From positions 1 to 13,719 of the forward strand of contig CAYYJM010000170.1 in the NCBI GenBank assembly GCA_964471755.1: a stretch of DNA of 13,719 nt, written 5' to 3'. The position numbers and the translations under genes are program-made. How positions within the stretch are numbered: the stretch's first letter is position 1; every line of letters begins with the position of its first letter. Shown here in pieces: positions 7,780 to 13,719 of this stretch. The stretch is from CAYYJM01 sp964471755. GTDB lineage: Bacteria > Planctomycetota > Planctomycetia > Gemmatales > Gemmataceae. Below the pieces are notes generated by a model. It saw only the letters and a list, made by a program, of their open reading frames with translations. It searched no databases and was not told the DNA's origin.

Positions 7780-8688
7780 TCATCGGTCGCGCTCCAGGAC
7801 GAACGAAACCAGGGCAAGTAATCGGCCCACTTCCGGCCCCAGCGGTTCGAGGCAGGCGCGAGCCTGATCCCCGAGCTGGCGTGCCCGTCGGCGGCTTTCT
7901 TCCACCCCGAGCAGGCCCGGATAGGTGAGCTTGTTGCGTGCGGCGTCCTTCCGCACGGCCTTGCCCGTACGATCGGCATGTCCCTCAACATCGAGCAGGT
8001 CATCGACGATCTGGAAGGCCAGTCCCAGGCACCGGCCGTAGCCGTCGTAGCGCTCCAGGACGTCGGGCTCTTCCGCGTCTTCCTGGGCATAACCCGCATG
8101 GACGCCGAGTTGCAGACTGGCACGGATCAGCGCGCCGGTCTTGCGGAGGTGCAGTGCCTCCAGTCCTTCCAGTGTCCGACTGGGCCCTTCCGACTGGGCC
8201 CGTTCCAGGGCCAGGTCATCGACCTGACCGCCGACCATGCCGGCCGCCCCTGCGGCGCGAGCCAGCAGGGCGACCATCCGTGCGGCCGGCCGTGGCGGAT
8301 ACCCCTCGGCGAGGATCTCGAACGCCAGCGCCTGCAAGGCATCCCCCGTGAGGATGGCCAGGGCCTCGCCGAACTGCTTGTGGCAGGTCGGCAGACCGCG
8401 ACGCAGGTCGTCGTCGTCCATGGCCGGCAGATCATCGTGGACCAGCGAGTACGTGTGGATCATCTCCACCGCACAGGCGGCCGGCCAGGGATTGACGTCG
8501 GCTCCGCCGCAGGCCTCGGCCGCCATGACGACCAGCAGCGGCCGGAGCCGCTTCGCCGGGGCGAGCAGACAGTACCGCAGCGCCTCCAGCAGGCTGGCCG
8601 GCTGCCCCTGCAAGGGTCGCAACGACGCCTGCAAGTGGGCCTCGATTCGTGCCCGTTGCCAGGCCAGGTAGTCGTTCAGCGGGTCCAT
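7780..8688 (-). CDS. ispA: Polyprenyl (farnesyl/geranylgeranyl) diphosphate synthase
   Basis: 302 residues from the chosen start. It is a head-to-tail prenyltransferase that elongates DMAPP with IPP in the cytoplasm. The first Asp-rich motif is complete and long (VHDDLPAMDDDDLRRG), GDALQALAFEIL and GGQVDDL follow, and the second motif reads FQIVDDLLD. The conserved substrate-binding stretch KRLRP is near the N-terminus. Length and motif spacing match bacterial IspA. The product chain length (C15 or C20) cannot be read from the sequence. Start choice: the frame extends to ATG 8754, but that codon sits in an AT-rich, promoter-like stretch and its extra 22 residues look unconserved. MDPLNDYLAWQ at 8688 fits the family start, though its ribosome-binding site is weak. 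The stop overlaps the alternative dxs start (ATGA). It follows xseB, as in many bacteria. Confidence 0.93.
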   Translation of the reverse strand: MDPLNDYLAWQRARIEAHLQASLRPLQGQPASLLEALRYCLLAPAKRLRPLLVVMAAEACGGADVNPWPAACAVEMIHTYSLVHDDLPAMDDDDLRRGLPTCHKQFGEALAILTGDALQALAFEILAEGYPPRPAARMVALLARAAGAAGMVGGQVDDLALERAQSEGPSRTLEGLEALHLRKTGALIRASLQLGVHAGYAQEDAEEPDVLERYDGYGRCLGLAFQIVDDLLDVEGHADRTGKAVRKDAARNKLTYPGLLGVEESRRRARQLGDQARACLEPLGPEVGRLLALVSFVLERDR

Positions 8689-8752
8689 GATCTCGGTGGC
8701 TGTCGCCGGGCCACCGCCTCGTCCGGGGAGCAGGAGTTCCATCCACCCACTC

Positions 8753-8782
8753 ATAGTAGATACCGAACACTCAGCATACCAA
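8753..8782 (-). promoter_or_regulatory. Possible internal promoter before ispA
   Basis: In the 54-base AT-richer gap after xseB the minus strand reads TTGGTA (complement of 8777-8782), an 18-base spacer, then TACTAT (complement of 8753-8758). Both hexamers match the sigma-70 consensus only partly. If real, the first ispA ATG (8754) would lie in the -10 element, which supports the start at 8688. Confidence 0.25.
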
Positions 8783-8808
8783 TTAACCGGCGAAGAGGCG
8801 AGAAACTC

Positions 8809-9102
8809 TCAGGAACGAGGTTCCCCTCGTCGCCGACTCGGTGCGGGAGTCGGCAGCGTCGCCTCGTGCTGAAACGGTTGCAGGACCGGTTCGCCAGCCT
8901 CGCTCATGCCGGTCAGCTGGACGATCCGCTGCTCCGCCTGCTGAAGTCGGCCATGACAGTAACGGATCAGGCGGATGCCTTCCTCGTAGTGGGCCAGGGC
9001 TTCTTCCAGACCGAGTTTGCCGTCCTCGAGTTCGCGAACGGTCTGTTCGAGGGAGGCGAGGGCCGCCTCGAAGGATGGAGTTTCGACGTGAGGTTCGCTC
9101 AT
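8809..9102 (-). CDS. xseB: Exodeoxyribonuclease VII small subunit
   Basis: A 97-residue protein. XseB is a short helical-hairpin protein, several copies of which bind XseA to make the single-strand-specific exonuclease VII. The core is typical: SFEAALASLEQTVRELEDGK, then LGLEEALAHYEEGIRLIRYCHGRL, then QQAEQRI (about residues 10-61). The last 30 residues are a non-conserved basic/proline tail (ending SRRRGEPRS), longer than in E. coli. Its ATG overlaps the xseA stop as ATGA (9099-9102), so the two subunits are probably translationally coupled. ispA follows after a short gap, matching the common xseA-xseB-ispA-dxs order. Confidence 0.95.
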   Translation of the reverse strand: MSEPHVETPSFEAALASLEQTVRELEDGKLGLEEALAHYEEGIRLIRYCHGRLQQAEQRIVQLTGMSEAGEPVLQPFQHEATLPTPAPSRRRGEPRS

Positions 9103-10357
9103 GACGGGTCCACTCCGTTGGTACTCCCCGCCTGATCCGGTTCCACCTGCTCAACCTGGCAGATGAGTCGTCCCCGGTGCAGGCGCAGCCAGATTCGATC
9201 GCCGGGCTGGACGTCATCCGTCGAGCGCAGCAGGGTCGATCCTTCGTCGGCCGGTTCGAGTCTGCCGGACAACGTATAACCCCGAGCCAGAACATTCAAG
9301 GGGTTCATCGACTCCAGTTTGCCGATCAGTCCTTCCAACCGCTGCCGGAACGTCTCCAGCCGGCGCTGCATGGCTCGTCGCAACCGCTCTTCCCACTCAT
9401 CGAGAGTACGAGCCTGCTCCTGCACGCGCTCGACCGGAGCCCGCAGGACACGTCGGCCGGCCAGTTCCTGAAGGCGGGTCTGGGCCAGCTGCAACCGACG
9501 GAGCAGGAGTCCACGCATCCGGTTGGCGCGTTCCTCCAGGCCGGCCAGCACCTGCATCCGGTCGGGCACGACGCGCTCGGCCGCCTCGCTTGGCGTCAGG
9601 GCGCGCACGTCGGCGACCAGGTCGGCGATGGTCAGGTCGTCCTCGTGGCCGATCCCGGTGACGNNNNNNNNNNCGCGAAGATGGCACGGGCGACGATCTC
9701 CTCGTTGAAGGACCACAGGTCTTCGAGGCTGCCGCCGCCGCGACCGAGAATCAGCACGTCGATGCCGGCGAGGCGATTGAGCAGCAGGAGGGCCCCGGCG
9801 ATGTCCTCGGCGGCCCCCTCACCCTGGACGCGAACCGGACAGACCCAGACCTCGACGGCGGGCCAGCGTCGGTGCAGCACCTGGAGCATGTCGCGCACGG
9901 CCGACCCGGTGCCGCTGGTCACCAGACAGATGCGCCGTGGCACCGCCGGCAGTCGCTTCTTCCGGGCCGGATCGAAGTAGCCGAGCGTGAACAGTTTCTC
10001 CTTCAACTGCCGGAACGCGAGTTCGAGCGGACCAATCCCCTTGGGTTGAACCTCCTCGACCTGAAGCTGATACTCGCCGCGTGGCGTGTAGACGGTGAGC
10101 CGACCACGGACGATGACCTTCATGCCGTCGCGCAGGTCGAACTTCATGCGCAGGGCGACGCCGCGATAGATGACCGTGCGGAGGGGAGCGTCCTCATCCT
10201 TGAGCGTGAGGTAGAGGTGGCCCGAGGCCGGTCGGGCGAGGTTCGACACCTCGCCCTCGACCCAGACCTGCGGGTGGGCTTCTTCCAGAAGCGTCTTGAT
10301 GGAGCGCGTCAGCTCTCCGACGGAGAGGACGGCGACATCACTCGGCGGAAAGGGCAT
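9099..10357 (-). CDS. xseA: Exodeoxyribonuclease VII large subunit (interrupted by an assembly gap)
   Basis: The catalytic subunit of exonuclease VII, which degrades single-stranded DNA in repair. Residues 8-105 form the OB-fold DNA-binding domain (LSVGELTRSIKTLLE, WVEGEVSNL, GHLYLTLKD). The catalytic domain follows, with VTSGTGSAVRDML near 147-159 and GRGGGSLEDLWSFNEE at 205-220. The frame reaches AIFA (residue 228) and then ten Ns; beyond them it resumes with VTGIGHEDDLTIADLVAD, the expected next motif. The C-terminal half is coiled-coil-rich (ERANRMRGLL to LESMNPLNVLARGYTLS). The 10-N run does not keep frame, so the gene is split in naive translation but is probably intact; I estimate about 420 residues. 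Start: ATG 10357 has GGAG 6 bases upstream, while a TTG at 10363 would abut that site. ald ends 13 bases upstream. Confidence 0.94.
9664..9673. other. Assembly gap (10 Ns) inside xseA
   Basis: Ten undetermined bases. The upstream frame ends in AIFA and the downstream frame starts at VTGIGHE, which are adjacent blocks in XseA with about five residues between them. Frame continuity needs 3n+2 missing bases before the known C at 9674, most likely 14 rather than 10. The run therefore looks like a fixed-length scaffold placeholder and not a measured gap. Confidence 0.95.
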
Positions 10358-10370
10358 CGGCAACTCCGTG

Positions 10371-11486
10371 TCAGATCGTCGCGCACGCCAGCCCGAACGT
10401 CTCGGCGACGGGTGCGTACGTCACCTTCCCCTGGTGGACGTTGACGCCCTGCTTCAACGCCGGATTCTCGGCGATGGCCTGCATCAGCCCCTTGTTCGCC
10501 AGCTGGATCGCGTACGGCAGCGTGACGTTTGTCAGGGCGTAGGTACTCGTCCGCCCCACCGCTCCGGGCATGTTCGCAACGCAGTAATGAACCACGTCAT
10601 CGACGATGAACGTCGGCTCATTGTGCGTCGTCGGTCGAGACGTCTCGACACAGCCGCCCTGATCGATGGCCACGTCGATGATCACGGCGCGCGGCGGCAT
10701 CCGTTTGAGGTCTTCCCGACGGACCAGATTCGGGGCCTTCGCTCCGGGAATGAGGACCGCTCCGATGAGCAGGTCGGCGTCGGCCAGCGAGTGCAGGATG
10801 GCGTGCCGATCGCTGTAGAGCGTCGTCACGTTTCGCGGCATCACGTCGTCGAGGTAGCGCAGCCGATCGAGGTTGACGTCCAGGATGGTGACGTTGGCTC
10901 CGAGGCCGGCGGCGACCTTGGCGGCGTTCGCGCCGACGATGCCGCCGCCGAGGATGACAACGTTGGCCGGCTTGACTCCCGGCACGCCGCCCAGAAGAAT
11001 GCCGCGTCCCTCGAACGGCCGTTCGAGAAACTTCGCTCCCTCCTGGATCGACATCCGGCCGGCGACCTCGCTCATCGGCGTCAACAGCGGCAGATGGCCG
11101 CGTGCGTCCTTGATCGTCTCGTAGGCGACGGCGGTGATGCCGGACGCCATGCAGGCCCGCGTGAGTTTCTCGTCGGCGGCGAAGTGGAAGTAGGTGAAGA
11201 CGACCTGGCCCGATCGCATCATCGGCCACTCGACCGGCAGCGGTTCCTTCACCTTGACGATCAGGTCCGCCCGGCCCCAGACGTCGCCGGCGTTCGGCAC
11301 AATCTCGCCGCCGACGGCCCGGTACTGCTCATCGGTGATGCCACTGCCCTGCCCTGCTCCCTGCTGCACGAGAACGGTGTGCCCATCCTGCGTCAGTTCA
11401 TCGACTCCGACCGGAGTCATGGCGACGCGATACTCGTGCGTCTTGATCTCGTTGGGCACCCCGACGACGATTTTTTGGTCGGCCAT
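10371..11486 (-). CDS. ald: Alanine dehydrogenase
   Basis: A 371-residue protein, the family's usual length. It carries out NAD-dependent, reversible deamination of L-alanine to pyruvate and ammonia. EIKTHEYRVAMTP at 13-25 carries pyruvate-binding Arg20; VKVKEP at 77-82 has Lys80; His101 in FTYFHFA and Asp275 in DVAIDQGG are the catalytic pair. These line up with Arg15, Lys75, His96 and Asp270 of the mycobacterial enzyme. The Rossmann fold is at 176-203 (VVILGGGIVGANAAKVAAGL) with the acidic residue after the second strand (ILD) for NAD. C-terminal CVANMPGAVGRTSTYALTN is also diagnostic. The open frame runs further upstream to 11849, but ATG 11486 matches the family start and has GAGG 5 bases upstream. 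It is the first gene of the leftward operon; there is no clear functional link with xseA. Confidence 0.95.
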   Translation of the reverse strand: MADQKIVVGVPNEIKTHEYRVAMTPVGVDELTQDGHTVLVQQGAGQGSGITDEQYRAVGGEIVPNAGDVWGRADLIVKVKEPLPVEWPMMRSGQVVFTYFHFAADEKLTRACMASGITAVAYETIKDARGHLPLLTPMSEVAGRMSIQEGAKFLERPFEGRGILLGGVPGVKPANVVILGGGIVGANAAKVAAGLGANVTILDVNLDRLRYLDDVMPRNVTTLYSDRHAILHSLADADLLIGAVLIPGAKAPNLVRREDLKRMPPRAVIIDVAIDQGGCVETSRPTTHNEPTFIVDDVVHYCVANMPGAVGRTSTYALTNVTLPYAIQLANKGLMQAIAENPALKQGVNVHQGKVTYAPVAETFGLACATI

Positions 11487-11535
11487 CGCTGCCTCGCTAC
11501 GCTGCCGGGGTCGCGCCCGCGTCCCCCATCGGGCC

Positions 11536-11564
11536 ATTCTGGGAAGACGAGGCAAATGAATCAA
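11536..11564 (-). promoter_or_regulatory. Candidate promoter of the ald-xseA-xseB-ispA-dxs operon
   Basis: On the minus strand, TTGATT (complement of 11559-11564) is followed after 17 bases by CAGAAT (complement of 11536-11541), each matching 4 of 6 sigma-70 consensus bases. It sits about 50 bases upstream of the ald start. It is the best match in this spacer for leftward transcription, but weak by sequence alone. Confidence 0.35.
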
Positions 11565-11626
11565 GACAGGCTTGCAGTGAACGGCTGTGCCCTCCCCGGA
11601 GGACTGCACAAAATCGACTTCCCCGC

Positions 11627-11654
11627 TTGACACGCGGCTCCGGGTCGATACACT
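11627..11654 (+). promoter_or_regulatory. Sigma-70-type promoter of the feo operon
   Basis: A perfect -35 TTGACA (11627-11632), a 16-base spacer, and TACACT (11649-11654, 4 of 6). Transcription would start around 11660-11662, about 40 bases before feoA. The palindromic operator lies directly on the predicted start site. Confidence 0.6.
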
Positions 11655-11658
11655 GATA

Positions 11659-11675
11659 TTGAGACTGTGTCTCAA
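11659..11675. promoter_or_regulatory. Perfect 7-3-7 palindrome, candidate iron-responsive operator (Fur- or DtxR-like)
   Basis: TTGAGAC-TGT-GTCTCAA is an exact inverted repeat placed just after the -10 element and over the expected transcription start of the feo genes. Fur- and DtxR-family repressors bind palindromes of about this size at ferrous-iron uptake promoters, and TTGAGA/TCTCAA half-sites resemble several known Fur boxes. The position would block RNA polymerase when the repressor is iron-loaded. Which regulator binds cannot be told from the DNA. Confidence 0.6.
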
Positions 11676-11700
11676 CAAGCGAGTCTCTTCCCGCCGCGAG

Positions 11701-11952
11701 ATGTCTACCGTGATTCCCACGCACGAACTGTTACCGCTGGACTGTCTGCGTCGAGGCGAATGGGCCGAGGTGGCCGAGGTCGATGGCGAACCCGGCTGGG
11801 TGTGCCGTCTCGCCGAGCTGGGCCTGCGCGTCGGCTGTCGCCTGCGCATGCTCCAGCCGGGCTGCCCCTGTCTGGTACAACTCGATGGCAGTCGCCTGTC
11901 CCTGCGTCAGGAGACGGCTCAGATCCTCGTCCGGCCCGTCGGCGTGGCCTAA
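11701..11952 (+). CDS. feoA: FeoA-family protein, cysteine-containing copy
   Basis: An 83-residue, SH3-like small cytoplasmic protein that assists the FeoB ferrous-iron transporter. The pattern is characteristic: a leading strand, LPLDCLRRGEWAEVAEV, then RLAELGLRVGCRLRML, then the hairpin GCPCLVQLDGSRLSLR and the final ILVRP. It has five cysteines (15, 35, 46, 55, 57), two of them in a GCPC element, whereas the next FeoA has none. The start is ATG 11701, although only a weak GAG precedes it. The same frame is open from GTG 11587, but that would begin upstream of the promoter and operator and is rejected. It is the first gene of the feoA-feoA-feoB operon, with 19 bases to the next. Confidence 0.85.
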   Translation: MSTVIPTHELLPLDCLRRGEWAEVAEVDGEPGWVCRLAELGLRVGCRLRMLQPGCPCLVQLDGSRLSLRQETAQILVRPVGVA

Positions 11953-11971
11953 CCTCCAGGATACCCTTCGC

Positions 11972-12220
11972 ATGCTCGGGCTGGATCAGTTGCAGATCGG
12001 TCAGGTCGGCCGGATTACCGAGATCCAGGGGACCGACACCCTGGCCCAGCGCCTGATGGAGATGGGCCTGCTGGAAGGCGAGGATGTCGAGGTCGTCGGT
12101 ATCGCACCGCTGGGCGATCCGATCGAGGTCCGCCTGACCGGCTACCGACTCAGCCTGCGTCGCCGCGAGGCCGCTCGTGTCCGGGTCACCCTGATTTCCG
12201 CGCCGGGAGGTTCCGCATGA
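11972..12220 (+). CDS. feoA: FeoA-family protein, second copy
   Basis: An 82-residue FeoA-like protein. The order is standard: MLGLDQLQIGQVGRITEIQG, then LAQRLMEMGLLEGEDVEVVG (24-43), then GDPIEVRLTGYRLSLRRREA (48-67) and a closing strand. It contains no cysteine and shares only the family skeleton with the preceding FeoA, so the pair is not a recent duplication. AGGA at 11958-11961 precedes ATG with a 10-base spacer. Its stop overlaps the feoB start (ATGA), which suggests tight coupling and makes this the copy more directly paired with FeoB. The longer open frame back to 11783 overlaps the first feoA and is not credible. Confidence 0.9.
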   Translation: MLGLDQLQIGQVGRITEIQGTDTLAQRLMEMGLLEGEDVEVVGIAPLGDPIEVRLTGYRLSLRRREAARVRVTLISAPGGSA

Positions 12221-13719
12221 GTGCCGCCGTCGTTCCGCCGCCCGGTTCCTCGGCCCGGCGTCTGACTGCCGCCCTGCTCGGCAATCCCAACACCGGCAAG
12301 ACGACCCTGTTCAACGCCCTGTCCGGTCTGCGGCAGCGCGTCGGCAACTATCCCGGCGTCACCGTCGAGACGAAGAAGGGCCAGACCGAGTGCGAGGGCC
12401 GACCCTTCGACCTGATCGATCTGCCGGGAACGTACAGCCTCGCGCCGCGCAGCCCGGATGAGATGGTCGCCGTGGACGTCATCCTCGGCTACCGACCCGA
12501 GGAGCCCCGACCGGATGTCGTCCTGTCGATCGTCGATGCGTCCAATCTCGAACGCAATCTCTACCTGACGACCCAGGCGATGGAACTGGGCGTGCCGGTG
12601 GTCCTCGCCCTGAACATGATGGACGTGGCCGCCTCGCAGGGTGTGCAGGTCGATCCGGAGGAACTGTCACGCCGACTCGGTGTGCCGGTCGTGCCGATCC
12701 AGGCCAACACGGGAGCGGGCCTCGATCGTCTGCGTGCGGCCCTGAAGAAGACCGCCGAGGGGCACCAGGTTCCGCCCGGTGTCACCTTTCCGTCAGCGTT
12801 CGAGACCGAGGTGGACGGCCTGCGACAACTCGTCGGCTCCGACGTGCCCGCGTTCCTGCTCCGCCGCCTGCTGATTGACGCCGGCGGCTACACCGAGCAG
12901 CGCCTGATCGAGCAGCACGGCTCTGCCCTGAAGGACCGCCTGACGGAGGCTCGTGGGAGGCTCGCCTCGGCCGGGTGCAGCGTCCCCGGCGTCGAGCCGA
13001 GAACGCGCTACGCCTGGATTCGCGATGCCGTTCATACCTGCCTGAAGCGCGAACACGCCCGGCCCCTGTCGTGGACGGATCGCCTCGATCACGTCCTGAC
13101 GCATCGCCTCTGGGGCTCGCTCGCCTTCCTGGCGGTGATGCTCTTTCTGTTCGTGTCGATCTTCTGGCTGGCGACGCCGCTCATGGACGGCATCGATGGC
13201 GCGGTCGGCTCCGTGGCCGAGTGGCTGGGACCGCCGAACGGCCTGCTGCCGGAGGGGCCGTTGACGAGCCTTCTCGTCGATGGCGTCATCGGTGGCGTCG
13301 GCAGCGTCATCATCTTCCTGCCGCAGATCCTGATCCTGTTCGGCTTCATCGCCATCCTCGAAGATTGCGGCTACATGGCCCGGGCGGCGTACCTGATGGA
13401 TCGGCTCATGTCCCGAGCCGGCCTCAGCGGCAAGTCGTTCATCCCGCTGCTATCGTCGATGGCGTGTGCCGTGCCGGGCATCATGGCGACGCGGGTGATC
13501 GAGAATCGCCGCGATCGACTGGCGACGATCCTGGTCGCGCCGCTGATGTCCTGCTCGGCCCGGTTGCCGGTCTATCTGCTGCTCGTCGGGGCGTTCCTGC
13601 CGATCGCCACCTTGGGCACCTTCTCGCAGATGCTGGTCGTGAATCCGCGTGTGCTGCCGGTGCGCACCTTCGCCGAGCTGGTGGCTCACGCGAAGACGCA
13701 GCCGGTGCACTACGCATCG
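12217..13719 (+). CDS. feoB: Ferrous iron transporter FeoB (C-terminus off the window)
   Basis: 501 residues are visible and the gene runs off the right edge. It is an inner-membrane Fe(II) importer with an N-terminal GTPase. G1 is GNPNTGKTT (22-30), G2 lies in YPGVTVE (45-51), G3 is DLPG (68-71), G4 is NMMD (133-136) and G5 is around IQANTGAG (161-168). A helical GDI-like region follows (about 190-290), then membrane segments from about 300 and the first Gate domain. The gate reads MACAVPGIMATR (415-426) instead of the proteobacterial GCNVPA form, followed by LMSCSARLPVY (443-453), which is standard. Residues 462-501 form a less hydrophobic loop after that segment. The start ATG overlaps the upstream feoA stop and has GGGAGG at 12205-12210 with a 6-base spacer. 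Confidence 0.95.
   Translation, partial: MSAAVVPPPGSSARRLTAALLGNPNTGKTTLFNALSGLRQRVGNYPGVTVETKKGQTECEGRPFDLIDLPGTYSLAPRSPDEMVAVDVILGYRPEEPRPDVVLSIVDASNLERNLYLTTQAMELGVPVVLALNMMDVAASQGVQVDPEELSRRLGVPVVPIQANTGAGLDRLRAALKKTAEGHQVPPGVTFPSAFETEVDGLRQLVGSDVPAFLLRRLLIDAGGYTEQRLIEQHGSALKDRLTEARGRLASAGCSVPGVEPRTRYAWIRDAVHTCLKREHARPLSWTDRLDHVLTHRLWGSLAFLAVMLFLFVSIFWLATPLMDGIDGAVGSVAEWLGPPNGLLPEGPLTSLLVDGVIGGVGSVIIFLPQILILFGFIAILEDCGYMARAAYLMDRLMSRAGLSGKSFIPLLSSMACAVPGIMATRVIENRRDRLATILVAPLMSCSARLPVYLLLVGAFLPIATLGTFSQMLVVNPRVLPVRTFAELVAHAKTQPVHYAS

Noticed and set aside
11487..11849. N-terminal extension of the alanine dehydrogenase frame
   Set aside because: It would run antisense through feoA and across the divergent promoter region. 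The enzyme's normal start is ATG 11486 with its own Shine-Dalgarno.

Overview
This 13.7 kb, GC-rich window looks like planctomycete chromosome, and perhaps the Gemmata/Isosphaera side of that phylum. The lineage call is an inference. It rests on a secreted Cys-type sulfatase fused to a ThuA domain, a zinc-ribbon membrane protein, the style of the FeoA/FeoB proteins and a G/C-rich palindromic repeat. Most of the content is housekeeping. I saw no phage, transposase, CRISPR array, rRNA or tRNA.

Left part (1-3287): a membrane protein with an N-terminal CxxC...CxxC zinc ribbon runs leftward off the window edge. It is divergent from a rightward gene for a 709-residue exported sulfatase with a C-terminal ThuA-like domain. 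A long G/C-rich hairpin (3221-3267) separates that gene from the convergent operon on its right and probably ends transcription from both sides.

Middle part (3288-11486): eight leftward genes lie close together. In transcription order they are alanine dehydrogenase (ald), exonuclease VII large and small subunits (xseA, xseB), polyprenyl diphosphate synthase (ispA), DXP synthase (dxs), NAD kinase (nadK), acylphosphatase, and an ABC-2-type permease. ATGA stop/start overlaps join xseA-xseB and possibly ispA-dxs. The xse-isp-dxs-nadK order matches a widespread bacterial block. IspA and Dxs both serve isoprenoid synthesis, and nadK supplies NADP(H) for the same pathway. A 10-N assembly gap interrupts xseA. 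A palindromic, partly duplicated repeat fills the dxs-nadK spacer and appears to provide the nadK ribosome-binding site.

Right part (11487-13719): a 214-base divergent spacer separates ald from a rightward ferrous-iron uptake operon of two different feoA genes and feoB, which is cut by the window end. The spacer holds a perfect -35 hexamer, a fair -10, and a perfect 7-3-7 palindrome (TTGAGAC-TGT-GTCTCAA) over the expected transcription start. This is a good candidate for an iron-responsive operator.

The observations most worth checking are the feo operator, the repeat that carries the nadK Shine-Dalgarno, the sulfatase-ThuA fusion, and the incorrect length of the N gap in xseA. None amounts to a clearly new biological system.
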